64,000 bases of DNA from Acanthosepion lycidas (GCA_963932145.1 OZ010588.1:99083512-99147511), one strand, 5' to 3'; shown: positions 1 through 11,680, counted from the first letter of the stretch. The notes: generated by a model from the sequence alone, not told the origin. Made by a program: numbers and translations.

Positions 1-614
1 TGTCTCGAAAAAGACATCGTCGCCAACTCGTAAATAAGTCTATGGTTTTGGTACATGGCATCTTTTTCTTTTTCTACGGTTTATTTTTGTCTTTACGTCT
101 TTTTACGTTATAATTTTTTTTTTTATCTCCAGGCACGCAGCCCAGTTCCTTACTCTTACTAAAATCTGTTTGGTAGTTGGGAGTGGGAGTCATGCGCCCG
201 CGCCACCAACATTGAACGGCCTCGGGCTTGTGTATGACAAAGAGACCGCCGAATAAGTGCGAACGAGAGGTAGAGTTTACAGTCTAAACTTGATCAGTAG
301 CTAACAAGTCTCTTTTCGGTGATGACAGTAATCAGACCGGAGGGGTTTACAATGAAAAAAAATAATCTCAAAACCGGGAAAATATAAAAGTTACTGTTTG
401 GGCAAGTCAAGTAGATATCTAGAGCAACATAAACACTAAGAATTAAGCGAATCGAATAGTAAGTAGCGCAAATTGCATCAAAAGAGGGTCGTTACGAATA
501 GAATGTTTCTCTCTATGCTTCAACTTGTTTTATTATTGGTAGTACCAATACTAGTTATTACAGAAGGTCACTAAAGAAGATGGATAAAACATTTAGACCA
601 CTACCTTTCTTTTT
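1..614. other. no gene recognised
   Basis: AT-rich sequence without a supportable ORF, RNA gene or repeat that I can match elsewhere in the window. Confidence 0.6.
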
Positions 615-1443
615 ATGTGTCATGTCCTTTCAGGACGTAGGTGATCATTGCTCTCAACCACACTCTTGCCCCTGCAGCTCTCAGTAAGTTCCTTCCCTCT
701 AATACCTCCCCAAACCACCTTCTGTCATCCACTTGCTTAAGTCCTCTAGCTATGTAATGCGTGTGTTTTCTCTTGTCTCTATTCCCTCTATTCGACCCGT
801 GAGTATCAGATTCTCCAGGCCCTCCTCCCTCTATGTGTCCCAGGAGCTACCTGTTTCTGTTGTTAAGTATTATTGCCCTCCTTGTTTGCAAACTCTCTAA
901 GACCTCATCGTCGCTTGGGCCATGATATGCTTAGCATCCTTCTGTAGAACCACATCTCAGTCGCCCCGAGTTTCTTCTTCAGCTTTGAGGAAATCATCCA
1001 ACATTAGCTGCCGTAAGGAAGAAAATTTCTATATTCTTTTCTTTGTTAGCAAAGAAATCCTCTTGTCTCGCAATACTCTGCCCAGTTTTTGGAATCCGTC
1101 CTTAGCCATCCTAAAACGTCTAAAGATCTCAGTGTCGCACTTACCGTCCTCTGTCAAATTACTTCCGAGATATTTAAACTTACACGTTTTTTTTTATTCT
1201 AGTGTCCCCAACCTGCAAATTGCATTTCGGGCTCACCCTTTTACTGATGACCATGCATTCTGTTTTCTTGCAGTTTAGGCCTAGTCCCTTCTTACTCTCC
1301 ATCGCTACCTTCTGCAGGGGATTTTGTAATTTCTTTTCCTTGTTTGCTATCAATACTGTGTCATCTGCGTGTCTTATGTTGTTAAGATTGTGACTGCCAA
1401 TGCTTAATCTTAAGGCACGAGCAATTGAAGGATATACACACAA
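615..1443 (-). pseudogene. Non-LTR retrotransposon (RTE-like) RT and C-terminal remnant
   Basis: This is the 3' half of a LINE polymerase ORF on the minus strand, broken by frameshifts and stops. Reading from 1443 downward it contains a reverse-transcriptase catalytic box (IRHADDTVLIANKEK), then the downstream block LNCKKTECMVISK, then FKYLGSNLTEDGKC. After a frameshift come the C-terminal segments common to this LINE type, ending near 615-660 with a codon pattern like AMITYVLKGHDT. The ADD box identifies RT domain 5. Related fragments occur at about 3.4-4.4, 8.3, 17.2, 33.9, 35.6, 37.2, 49.8, 50.4 and 57.8-58.9 kb. The clade assignment (RTE-like) is an inference from motif wording; that it is a dead LINE is well supported. 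Confidence 0.8.
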
Positions 1444-2090
1444 AGAAGGTGAAACGGAAAGACTTAACTCATTTTCCTTCGAGTAAGACGGGTTTTAATT
1501 TAAATCTACCTATAAAACTGATCTGCGTCTAAGAGAGCCGTATTATGGATGGGAGGCGATCGAGTACTGTACCGGCAGGAAAGGACGTCAGGTGTGTCCG
1601 CTAGTCATAAATATTGTTACTCGTAATAAAATATCAAAAACAAGGCAAATTATTATCGAAAATTGTGTTAACATATGTATGGTAGTTATAAAATTTTTGT
1701 TCTACTACTATCTCTAAGTATTGGTGCCAGAAAAAATTTAGTTGGTAGAAACAGCAACTCTGGAAAATAGGCACAACTTAAAAGAAGAACAAGACGATCA
1801 CTGCGCAAAATTTTAAAGAGAACAATACATTTATTTACAATTAAAAATTTGATGGTCGAGGATGATAGATTTATTATAAAATCAATGATCCTTTCAATCG
1901 TTATATAGTATGCGCTTGAACAGTGCTATATACGGTTTTTGAATTCAGAGTTTTTCTTCTCCTAGACCGGTTGCCATCCAAAGCTCTAGGTATAAAGGAC
2001 ATACATACAAATTCATAGTAGGTGTTTCAGTAGGAATTTGGATTCACAAGCAGTCCCAAGCCGCATGTATACACACTTTATGGGATAGTG
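1444..2090. other. no gene recognised
   Basis: AT-rich spacer. A short G-rich patch near 1550 weakly recalls the 3' half of 5S rRNA but is too divergent to call. Confidence 0.5.
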
Positions 2091-2250
2091 CGATCTTGTT
2101 TGAATTCAATGTTTCCTACCTTGCGAACCAAAGCTATGAAACACTGTCTGTCTTGTTATTTCACCCATAGCTGGAGAAGGAATAGATGGATTCATGTATT
2201 TCCAACGGTTATTTGCGCAAGGAAGCAAGGTTAAGTATATTTACCATGCT
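2091..2250 (+). repeat. Dispersed repeat (CCCATAGCTGG family)
   Basis: Copies with the same order of words (a GAATTCA-containing block, ACCAAAGCTATG or a variant, then ACCCATAGCTGG and GATGGATTCAT) occur at about 17.62-17.78 kb and, in part, at 22.31-22.40 kb. It is probably part of a SINE or a LINE tail. No protein is encoded. Confidence 0.5.
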
Positions 2251-2254
2251 CTCC

Positions 2255-2545
2255 CCAATGAGAAGGGGACGTGACACAAGGTCGCGTTTAACGTAAGAAA
2301 ACCGGATGCGTACACCCGGGCCAAGGACAAAAAACTTTCCAGTCCTTACAACCGTCGATTGCACTGGCATCAGTATGACTACGCATTCCCTCTTTTTAAT
2401 GCAATGGGGAGTGGAGCCTCGAAGACAAGTTCCGCGAGACCGGGCAACTGACAGTATTTATTTTCCTCAGCTGCGTCTGTTCGTTGACAGAGCCGCTAGT
2501 GAGTCGCGCCTTGCCCGAAAACAGGGACGAAATTGAGATCTGATA
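2255..2545 (+). repeat. Dispersed SINE-like repeat, copy 1
   Basis: Shares the blocks GTGACACAAGGTCG, ACACCCGG.CAAGGA and CTCAG.TGCG with the sequence at 6425-6670. The second copy is flanked by an imperfect target duplication, which shows the unit is mobile. A related scrap occurs near 3085-3120. Confidence 0.6.
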
Positions 2546-2569
2546 AACCCTACCCGGTATATACACAGA

Positions 2570-2680
2570 AAGCTACATTGATTGAACGTAACGAACTCGA
2601 CTGGAATTCGAACTCGGTTCTCCGATTCCTAAATCCGAGCAACGACTCCACCGTGACTCCAATCCATCATGTCTATAGGA
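2570..2680 (-). repeat. tRNA-derived SINE-like element
   Basis: On the minus strand there is a near-canonical RNA polymerase III B box, GAGTTCGAATTCC, preceded about 45 bases upstream by an A-box-like stretch (TGGAGTCGTTGCTCGG). The spacing is that of a tRNA gene body. I cannot fold a complete cloverleaf, so I call a tRNA-derived SINE head rather than a tRNA gene. Confidence 0.5.
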
Positions 2681-2689
2681 TATAAAATT

Positions 2690-3350
2690 TAACTTTCAGA
2701 CATTTTAACAACCAACTATTTCTTTTGTAATTGCTATTTTATTGCTGAAAAGACAATGTCAATGAAAGGACATGTTACGATATTAAAAACCATCTAAAGA
2801 AAATGATTTAGCAAATGGATGAGGATGAATTTACGTCCATAAATATTTAATTTAAGAAAAGCTGAAATCTTTTCACGCGAATTTAATCAATTTATACATA
2901 TCTTGCATTGATGACGTTCCGTAAACTAAGCGTCCATTTTTTTCTGTCTGTTTTTGTTTATTGCTTCAATGACACACGTCACATATTTGATTTATCGGTG
3001 TCAGGAAAAGACTTGATCTTACCTTACCCTGTCCAGAGTGATGAAAGAAAACACGCCCGAAATATCGATTGGCGTTTCCTTGTCTCAGCTGCGCGTCTGT
3101 TCATTCCAACGCCAATTCCGAATTTAATTCGACGAAGGTGATAACGAACAGCGCTTCGAAATTTCCACTTGTCACTTGTTGCTAATGTTAGGGTCAAAGG
3201 TACCACATTTTTATCTTCCACTAATTCATTATACTGTAAAATGTTTTCTGTCAGTGATACAACCGAACCTTTCCCCGACATGACAAAAATAAAATCGTAG
3301 TGGATAAAATCCGGTGAGCGAAATAACATTGCATAGAATATCGATCTACT
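2690..3350. other. no gene recognised
   Basis: Contains a 114-codon minus-strand frame (3024-3368) that I do not recognise and that overlaps a repeat scrap at about 3085-3120, so it is not called as a gene. Confidence 0.5.
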
Positions 3351-3354
3351 TCTT

Positions 3355-4410
3355 TGTGCCGTGTCCATTCAAAACGTCAGCAATCATGGCTCTCCACAAT
3401 TTCCTGTAACTTGTATTTCTTAATAAATTATATCTTTTTATTATATCTAATAACCCTGAACCACCATCGATTCACAAAAGCTCGTTAGATAAGTTACACG
3501 CTGCTTTCATCCGTCTCTCTTGCCTTCAATCTATCCTGCGTGTGTCAAATTTTTCAAGCCTTCTTTCCTCATTATTTGCCCTAGAAATTTTAACTGTATC
3601 TTTTTGGTGTCCATTCTGTTTCTATTTTCTCTAAAATTTCGACGTTACATACTGACCATGTTATTCTCATCATCGTTCTATCGTACTAGATTTCTGTTGC
3701 TACAATTCTTTTATTCATGTGGGAATGTCCATCACTCATTGCTATACAGGAGGACTAATATTTCGCAACAGTTCAGTAATATTTCATTTCTTTCTAACGA
3801 CATCAGCCTGTTTCTTAATACATTGCTTATGTTTTGAAAGGCATCTTTCTCTATCCAATGCGTCTTCGGATGTCAGTGTCGCACTTTATGTCCAGTGTTG
3901 AAACATTTCCGTGATTTGTAAGTAGTTGTACGGGTTTCATTTTGGTATCTCCAATGTCTAATTTGTATTTTGATATATTCTCTTTTATTAACAGACATGC
4001 ATTATGTCTTCTTCTGTTGTAAATAGGAAAGGTTGATATAGAAAATAAGAAACAGTTTATTCCGGAAAATATTATGTTACACGGTTAAGGACAGAGACTA
4101 ATGTAATAAACAGTTAATCGTTACATCTCTCACTCTCTCTCTCTAGTCGGTCTTGTGAGGATGTTCAGCTACTCCACAACATCTCTTACATTAGACATTT
4201 GTTCTTTTCTTCTCGCTTTCCTTTACTGCCTTCTGTCAGACATCTTGTGTTTTTTTTTCTACACTATGTCATTTGCACATCTTATTTTTTTTTCTGATTT
4301 TGGCTGCCAATAAATAATCCTCATGGGCCTTGTAATTCTCTCAGAGCCGCCTCACTGGTAGGTTGCATAATTTTCGGTAATAACATACGCCATTCTCTTA
4401 ATACCCCTTT
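3355..4410 (-). pseudogene. Degenerate RTE-like LINE remnant
   Basis: Highly decayed minus-strand copy of the LINE seen at 615-1443. Near 3550-3600 the minus strand reads QLKFLGQIMRKEGLKNL, the conserved C-terminal LGxIMRKEGL segment of this LINE type. The terminal segment lies at 3355-3400. The regions matching the ADD box and KTxxMVISK are at about 3990-4290 but are broken by many indels. It is non-functional. Confidence 0.6.
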
Positions 4411-4429
4411 TTACTTTCCGCTGCTCGCG

Positions 4430-5725
4430 TTGTAGAGGTTTATATTGCTATAATTACTTAGTGTCGATTATTTACGAAGAAATCCGCTGTTAAATTATCA
4501 AATTCAAAAATATTCAAACGAAAACTTACACAAACCATTTATATTACTATATAATGGATATTGTATATTGCATGTTTCACATTCATCTGGCAAGCTATAC
4601 TTAGTAAATTTATATCTGTATCCCGCAAAAATGATTATTCTATGAACGTAGTTTTTTAATCACATTGTCTGCCATTTTTTAGTCTTATACATCTATTTTA
4701 TGATTTTAAACTTAATTTTACATTTTTTGTTAATATTGTTCACACAATACAATGCCAACGATGCACACAAAGTAAAGGGTGATTCAATGAGATCTTTGCG
4801 ATTGTGGGACCAACAGATAGATAAAGGTTGACTCTAACTTAAATATCTCATTGTGTAATGATCAGGAAACAGTCCGCTTTACCAACGGAATATGAAAGAA
4901 AGTCGACTCAGTGAACGTGACCTGGCACGTCCTAGCTGTGAAGGCCTGAACTGGTAGAAATAAGGAATGTAGTCCTCCCGTACATATACCACGAAAATAA
5001 CGATAGAGTAGCAAGAACATAACAACGTTTCGTCTGTGGGAAAGAGGTTACATAGCAAGAAACAGTTCATTAACCCTGTGGTCGCGTATCTGCGTTTGAA
5101 ATTTTTCAATGATGGAATTTGGGGATTTCTTTTTTTAATTTTTTAAAATCATTTCACCCATAGCAAGGCAAATACTCCACGAAGACGCATGAGTTTTACT
5201 GAGTACGATGGAATATAAAAAAGATATAAGGAGGGGGAACAATAAAAGAACACTAAATAAGTGGGGGGTGATCAGATTTAATGAAATGGCCCCACTCTCG
5301 GAAAGATACAGCATGGCAGGAGTGAGGTATTTTCTGGAGCCGTCTAAGTTGCTGACCCTTTTTTTTTCAACATCGTTAGCTAAGAAGTGAACGTTCAAGG
5401 CTGAGGGACCCATTGAGATTAACCCAGATCAACATGATTCTAAAAAACGTTTAGCGCGCTTTGTGATAGCGATCTGTTACCAGCTGTTTTTTGTTTTTGT
5501 TTTTTTTTTGGCAGATATTGAATGTTGCAAGCCATTTCTTGCTCCACTTAGCTGTGCAAGTATGGACAAAGTGGGGAGTTTAGCTGCTCATTTTGATTTT
5601 GAGGCGTGGTATCAGCGACATATATAGTTACTAATCATCTGACTATCATTGATATAAAGAAGAACGTGATCAGGACCGAAGAAAGAGAAATAACTTTACG
5701 GGTTTATTTTAATTAGATTAGAATT
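4430..5725. other. no gene recognised; one short dispersed repeat
   Basis: The stretch 4895-4985 (GTCGACTC, GTCCTAGCTGT, then an AAcTGGTaGAA-type block) recurs at 63865-63950 in the same orientation, so it is a low-copy dispersed repeat. The rest is AT-rich and unassigned. Confidence 0.5.
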
Positions 5726-5727
5726 AT

Positions 5728-5995
5728 ATAGTTTATTATTTCGGGATAAGAAACCAAGTATATTATCTATGTAATTAAATATATTGTCGTATGAAAGAAA
5801 CGTATCTGATTTTTTAAATATCTAAAGAAACTATCTGAAGAAATAGCTGTATAAGCCGCCTTTGACCGGCTCTTTCATTACTAGGAATTTTTACCGTTCA
5901 TTTGGAGCAGTTTAAGATTGAAAATCAGTATTAATAACAACATTTGGGTGCAACTGAGGCACATCCCCAAATGGGGGGGGGGGTAAAAATGACAC
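5728..5995 (+). repeat. Direct duplication, copy A
   Basis: The block starting TAGTTTATTATTTCGG and ending in a G run after a repeated AACAxCATTTG motif is duplicated at 6258-6390 plus 6680-6810. Copy A is uninterrupted and so shows the pre-insertion state of copy B. Confidence 0.75.
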
Positions 5996-6257
5996 ATGTC
6001 CACCTGTGTTCCCCCTCATTGAAGTGTGATTGGCTGGTGTCCGTCATAAATACCGACGGACGTGTAGGAGAGTCAAGAGCCTTAGTCTGAGAGCTAAGTC
6101 TATAACGACGCCCATTGGACTACGCTATTGATCTACACTTCTTACCTGCGACTACGACGCGTACCAGTCGATTACTGCTACCGTATTCTACTTGGGTATA
6201 GTAGCCAAAACCACTTAGCTACTTCATTCAAATATATCCCTTTCCGGGATGTATCAC

Positions 6258-6810
6258 ATAGTTTATTATTTCGGCATAAGAAACCAAGTATGTTATCTAC
6301 GTACTTAAATATATTAACATACGAAAGAAATGTATCTGCTTTGTTAAATATGTAAATAAAATATCTAAAAAAAACTTTGACCCGCTTATCCATTTGTATT
6401 TAATCACCCCACCCCCACCACCACGAGGTCAGGTCGTGACACAAGGTCGGTTTAATGTGGGGAACCCGAGCATGTGCACCCGGACAAGGAACAAAAATTC
6501 TGTCGGTTGTGCGGCCATCAGTGCATGCAACTGATCTTTCTCTCTAGTGCAATAAGAAGGCGCGACCTCGGGCAGCTGTACCCCAGTGCCGGCACCTCTC
6601 AATATAATTTTTCTCAGTTGCGACGGTGTCCTTTGACAAAAACAGAGACGCAACTGAGTGATGATAAATAGACGTGAAATTACACCGGCTTATTCATTAG
6701 TAGGAATATTTACCGTTCATTTGTAGCAGTTTAAGTTTAAAATCAGCCCAACCAAAAATCAATATTAATAACACCATTTGCGTGCAAATGGTGGGGGGGG
6801 GATTAAAAAT
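6258..6810 (+). repeat. Direct duplication, copy B (interrupted)
   Basis: Same sequence as 5728-5995 but split by about 300 bases that carry the SINE-like unit at 6425-6670. The interruption is flanked by similar words (CCCGCTTATCCATT at 6381-6394 and CCGGCTTATTCATT at 6685-6698), which fits an aged target-site duplication. Confidence 0.7.
6400..6678 (+). repeat. Dispersed SINE-like repeat, copy 2
   Basis: Homologous to 2255-2545 (GTGACACAAGGTCGG, ACCCGGACAAGGAAC, CTCAGTTGCG). It interrupts a local duplication and is flanked by an imperfect 14-base direct repeat. No polymerase III boxes are obvious. Confidence 0.65.
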
Positions 6811-6814
6811 TTAA

Positions 6815-7793
6815 TTATGTGTGGGTGGAGTGAAAAGAGAAATGTATAATAATAAATAATATTATTGTAATAATTTAAACTATTTATTTTTATTAAAGTA
6901 GGTATCTCTACTATTTCGGCATAAATTTTCTATATTCAAGGTTAAAATGAATTTTTTACAACGAAAAAACATTCTTGAAGATTTCATTTTAGCTTTAATT
7001 GAAAGTTTAATAATTAAATTTATGATTTCTATTAATTAAACAATTCTGGTGTATTTCAGATAGAAACTATATACATTTGATTGTCAAATTTAATTTCAAT
7101 TTTATAATTTTCTTAAAAACGGCCATTTTCTTAATTTTAAGAAATTTGTAAACAAACACAAATTTATCGATTTTGAAAATATTTTAAAAATTTCTGACAC
7201 GTTATTTTAGTAAAATTAAAAAATTTAAAGTTAAAGTAATCTGATTTGAAAGAAATTTTTCTTGCTTATAGCATAAAAAAATAATATACAACCAATTATT
7301 AACGATCGATCCTGTTAATCTGACCCAACACTAATGGAAATACAATACATAAAATAAAATTATTTAGTGAAATAGTAAATAAAAAAAAGAAAAATTACTT
7401 TAAAATTTAAAGTTTACACTTTTGAAGTTGAACGGAAAATAAGAAATGTTGAAAAGGCCGCGTAAAGGGACAAAACCCTTAAATCACGCGACCTTGTAAT
7501 AATACTGACAATTTCAGTATATCATACATGGAAATAAGGAATGTATTAAGTAAAAAAATACAACATGAAAAATTATTTTTAAAAAAAGTAGCTCAACTAA
7601 ATTTATTAAACTTAGAAATTTTGGATTCGTCATTTTTTTTTTCTACTTAATTACTACAAAATATCGAGGAGCCCTCCTAATACAGAGCTTTACACGATGT
7701 TAAACTATAATAAATTATTATAATTAAAATTTCTTAAAAAACGAAGAAATTCTTGTAAAAATTAATTATTCATCAGAAAAATATTATTTTTTT

Positions 7794-7795
<2 letters not shown>
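6815..7795. other. AT-rich, no gene recognised
   Basis: Very AT-rich sequence with homopolymer runs and no supportable feature. Confidence 0.6.
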
Positions 7796-7846
<51 letters not shown>

Positions 7847-7858
7847 AATATATATAAC
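7796..7858. repeat. (TA)n microsatellite
   Basis: About 60 bases of alternating TA with one G interruption. Confidence 0.95.
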
Positions 7859-8264
7859 ATAAATATGACTGTTTTAATTTAGTATTACTTGCAAAAATGA
7901 TCAGAGTTCTTAATCGAACTCAGTTCGTCGATTTTTTTCATCTCTGTAAGTGATAGCCTAACTGAAACGTTCACATCGCCAAAACAACTGCAAAATCAGG
8001 AAAAAAAAACATGTGAAAATTCTTTACAAAAATACGATTCTAAACTTTAAGAAATGCACTCTTTGGTGACAACAAAAGATATATTTCTCAGATAAAACTC
8101 TTAGAGACTTTGCTGAGAAACATAGGTTTGCAAAAAAAGTATAAAATTCAAAATCCGAATATTGATTGATATGTAAGGTTAGCTTCGTGTCACTGATAGT
8201 GCATAGAGAATTATGTTTGATCATATATTCAGCAGTAAATCATAAACTCCTCCTTAAATGCGCT

Positions 8265-8436
8265 TAGTGACAGTATCGATTTTTTACTCGCATTAAGACA
8301 AGGATGTGTCTTCTCACTGAATTTATTCAACCTTTATAGTCAGCCGATTCAGAGAGAATGAGAAGTCCTACCAGGATGCATTAACGGCGGACATAATTTT
8401 AACAATGTAAGATATGCAGATCACTCAGCGTTGCGT
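8265..8436 (+). pseudogene. RTE-like LINE RT fragment
   Basis: Plus-strand translation gives an RT block (LRQGCVFSLNLFNLY, then CINGGHNFNNVRYAD) matching domains 4 and 5 of the LINE family seen elsewhere in the window. The fragment breaks off in the catalytic YADD box (YADHSAL here) exactly where LTR-element sequence begins near 8437. The LTR element therefore probably inserted into, or recombined with, this LINE. Confidence 0.75.
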
Positions 8437-8439
8437 GAC

Positions 8440-8545
8440 GTCCCCCCGGAATCGCTGCGCCAAATGTGACGTCTGCATAGCCACGTCCGTCGTGCTATCC
8501 TGTCCTGTGACGACCAACTGGCTTGGTATTGGTCGCGGCACCAAA
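8440..8545 (-). other. Primer-binding-site-like sequences, duplicated LTR terminus
   Basis: Two related junctions lie 81 bases apart on the minus strand: ACGTCACATTTGGTGCCGCG and ACGTCACATTTGGCGCAGCG. Each has an LTR-end-like GTCACA followed by TTTGGYGC, typical of tRNA-primer binding sites (TGGCGCAG.. is used by several gypsy-type elements). Either could be the true LTR end. The sequence breaks into LINE DNA near 8437. Confidence 0.5.
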
Positions 8546-10100
8546 TGTGACGTTCTAACCTTTTGGTAATTCGGATGGGAATCTGGTTAGATTCGGTATC
8601 AGCCTTGTCGTTCCCAGCTCGCCTCCAAAGTCTGGTTACCGAAGTAACTGTTTTGATTTCCAGTCTAACCTACCAACGTTGTGAATTGATCGTAGGCAAA
8701 CGAAATCAATCAGTCGCCGGGCCGTAATGCAAGTCGAGTTCGATCAAGGGTAACACCGCACAAGTATATGTAAAAGAAAAGAAAATAATAACTCGAAAAG
8801 TTCAAATGTGTTAAAAAAAAGGATAACAATATTTTATATCTGGTTGCTGAATAAAGGACTGCGTCTTCTTCCCAACCCCCTATATGGATTCGTGACACTT
8901 TGTGTTTGTTACGCGAGTCTTAACATCTTAAGTTGTTTGTTCTTTAAGAAACTGGTTCTTGGTGTATCTTCAGCGATATTCGTAAAACTTGTTTTGGTGG
9001 TATGAGTCTAAGTCGTTCTTCAAAAATAAATTGTTCCTGGTTAGAAATTGAGTCGTGATTTGCGTGGAATCTTTCAAGTCAACTATCTGCGACGCGGGTG
9101 CAACTCCGACTGTGATCTTCACTCAACTTAACTGGAACTCGAACTCGAACTGCTTTTCACTCGCGACTCTGCTTATATGGACGCCGACCAAAACCGGGGT
9201 GGGCTTGTGGCTGTTTGAGGTTCCTTGATAATTCTAAACACAGAATCCACTTCTTTGTTTTCGGTCAGGAAAATTTTATTATTTTCCATTTTTGGAAGTC
9301 TTTCGTCTTCCCACCTTCTTCTGTTCTCATATTGGTATATCACCATGCCCTCAGAGGCTGTCAACGGGTTTCCCCTCTCTCTCACAGTGGCATCTCACAC
9401 CTATCCCTTCAGGGGGGCGCAACAGGCCTCCCCTCCTTCTTCACATGATTACCTCCGCCTCATGCCACCATCCAGCCAATGGGCGCTCCACGGCGTAGGT
9501 GTGGCCAGACTAGCCTCGGTTTAAAAAATCTTGCTCAAAGAAAAGAAAATTATCTTCCTTTTTCTTTTTTTTCTTTTTTTTCTTTCTCTGTCTTTCCTTC
9601 TGCCCGACAACAAACCTTAGACTCTTATCATAGTCAAATGTCACTTGGATTTATCACCCGGGGCCTTCGCCAAACAACTGGGGGGGGGGTCAATTGGACG
9701 TATTTGCATTCTGTTGTTAATTAACTGTTCTGATAAAATAATTTCGCTGTCATAGCAAGCCCTGACGATAAACAGGTGTTTTTCCCAAATGACATGGACG
9801 TGGTTCCACGGACATTTTGGTTTCGGTCAAGCTTGACCTAATAAATTTTTATCTCCCAGCACCCTTTTTTTTATCATTGCCATGGGGAGATGGATACATC
9901 TTACTCGCCGCCCCATAATATAAATCAGATTAAATTCTGTGTTTCACCTTCTCGACAATGGAAATAAAAATCTTACCACTTTTCCTTGTCAGAAAAATAA
10001 CACCGCTTAGTGTCCTTTTCGTGATGGCTAATTATCACCTAAATTTAATTCTCGCATTTCTTTCTTCTTCTTTCTTTCTAGCGTCGTAACTAGTGTCACA
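8546..10100 (-). mobile_element. LTR of the gypsy-like element
   Basis: The minus strand begins TGTGACACTAG at 10100 and ends GTCACA at 8546, giving the TG...CA ends and a 6-base terminal inverted repeat expected of an LTR. A purine-rich tract lies just upstream (10102-10118), and TTTGGTGCCGCGACC, a plausible primer binding site, lies just after the 3' end. A TATA-like CCATATAAGCAG near 9165-9180 would place U3 at about 9180-10100 and R-U5 at 8546-9165. A CCAAT-type box (CCAATGGGCG on the plus strand) sits near 9475. Short ORFs inside it are incidental. Confidence 0.65.
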
Positions 10101-10101
10101 A

Positions 10102-10118
10102 TCCTCCCCTAACCTTCT
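10102..10118 (-). other. Polypurine tract candidate
   Basis: Minus strand AGAAGGTTAGGGGAGGA, immediately upstream of the TGTGAC LTR start. Position and composition fit a plus-strand primer for reverse transcription. Confidence 0.5.
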
Positions 10119-10232
10119 TGTCATTTACTCGTAAATGACACCTAAACCCAAATACACTATTTAGCATGCATCATGCATCTGTCCCATGCAATTCTATTCT
10201 TCTTTTCTTTTTTTGGGGGGGGTTACATGCAA

Positions 10233-10389
10233 AGTGATGTACTTTTCATCTTCTTCTGTTCTACATGCAAACGTAATGTTCTTTTCATCTTTTTCTGTTT
10301 TACATACAAATGTAATGTTCTTTTCATCTTCTTCTGTTTTACATGCAAATGTAATGTTCTTTTCATCCTCTTCTGTTTCTCAAGCAATT
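10233..10389. repeat. 39-bp minisatellite, four units
   Basis: Four units of about 39 bases built on GTAATGTTCTTTTCATCTTC followed by TTCTGTTTTACATGCAAAT. Because 39 is a multiple of three, several frames stay open on both strands, which explains the short ORFs here. It lies between the env-like region and the polypurine tract of the LTR element. Confidence 0.85.
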
Positions 10390-10399
10390 TAAAGTGTGC

Positions 10400-11400
10400 A
10401 TGTGCGTGTGGGTGCATGTGTGTGGTTACTATCGCTTGTTTTTCTCTCTTCTGTAGGAGGTTTTTCCGCCGCACGTGTCGGTTTCACGTCAGCCTCCTCC
10501 GCCGGTCTTTCTGCAATTTCTCCGCCGATTCTGCATGAGTAAAGAACACAGCTCCACATCTTCCTCTCGAGTTGCTGCATGCTCATTTGATTATCGCTAG
10601 TTAATTTCCTCTTACTTTTAATTTTCCATATTGCATTACACCCCCTATGGCTATAATTATGAATGAACACATCATTGCCTACCAACTTATCTCCATCTTC
10701 CCAAGCCATAACGTCTTTCCCAACGCACATAACTTGTCCCTCAATTGATCAATATCGATCTTTTCAATCGGCTTCATTAGTACTGGCATTTTATTCAAGG
10801 TAACATTGAAGAATCCCCTCACTATTGGCTCCCACAACTCTGTACAATTGACTAAGCTTCTGCCAATCATTTCTTTGATTGAATCTTTCTCTTCATATCT
10901 TTCTTCTTCCTGGTAATAGGGAGTAAGGAAATAGATATTCCAAATCCCGAACATCCCCGGGGTAACTTTAACAGGGATAATGGTGGCTTTACTCTTAATG
11001 TCCTTGTGGAGCCTCCTCCACATACCCTAGACAAGCTAATGGGTTTCTGTGTGGCCACTGCCCACACCCCGTCTGAAACACTGATAGCTTGTGGTAATGC
11101 CGTGTTTGCTAATACCTCTACTTGACAAGTTCTCTTTCTTCCCTTTAAACAATTCTAGTATGCACATTTTGTGGTTACCAGCTATATAGATAGGGCTTAA
11201 CGATGTACAAGTCCCTAGAGCATCATTTCTACACTTTCTAGCTTATTCAGCTGTTAGCAACGCTATGTAATCTGTTTCCATCTTGTACCTTGCTACCATT
11301 CATGTGGCTACCATCATCATCATCATTAACCCTCCAGGGCAACAATATTCTCTTGTTTTTATTCTTCATAACCATTCGGTCATATTCAATTCTTCACTCA
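10400..11400 (-). pseudogene. Env-like region of LTR element (broken)
   Basis: Frameshifted minus-strand coding remnant that must be read in at least three frames. Recognisable pieces in order: YKMETDYIALLTAE, a cysteine-bearing segment CTSLSPIYIAGNHKMCI followed by ELF, WAVATQKPISLS, then LKLPRGC. The order (Y-x-x-L patch, paired cysteines, ELF, later cysteines after PPL and LP) resembles the ectodomain C-terminal half of errantivirus env / F-type glycoproteins. A short hydrophobic patch near 10650 could be the transmembrane segment. Family assignment is by pattern and position, so moderate. It is clearly inactivated. Confidence 0.5.
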
Positions 11401-11680
11401 ATTATTCCATAATTTCTTACTAAGTTTGTAATCCCTCAGCTCTTCCCTCCGCTAACTAGCTCCTAGCAGACATAATGGCCCGGGCAGGTGCGTGGGGCTT
11501 CTACTTCAAAGGCCGTACTTCATGATACCACTGATGGCCAGTCAGCAATGCCAGCAATAATCTTCTTCCGTCCTTCGTGAGGTGCAGCTCGCGACTCCAT
11601 CCCCTCCATCCACATCCACCTCATTCAGCCAGTAGGTTTTTGGATGAGCCAGTGCCGTTATCTGTCGACACCGAGTGCTT

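Noticed and set aside
1230-1260. CTGATGA as hammerhead core
   Set aside because: Falls inside LINE coding sequence and lacks GAAA and stems at the proper distance.
1545-1590. Possible third 5S-rRNA-like fragment (plus strand)
   Set aside because: Only GGATGGGAGGC plus a few bases match; too short and gapped to support.
2570-2680. Functional tRNA gene
   Set aside because: Good B box but I could not fold a complete acceptor and anticodon arm; kept only as SINE-like.
4783-4815. Transposon terminus (AAAGGGTGATTCAATGAG)
   Set aside because: A loosely similar inverted word near 5260 is not convincing and no transposase scrap lies between.
9173-9724. Several overlapping ORFs of 70-99 codons
   Set aside because: Lie within the LTR on both strands with no protein motif; incidental.
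10173-10538. 121-codon plus-strand ORF rich in F and C
   Set aside because: Mostly a 39-bp tandem repeat on the antisense side of an LTR element.
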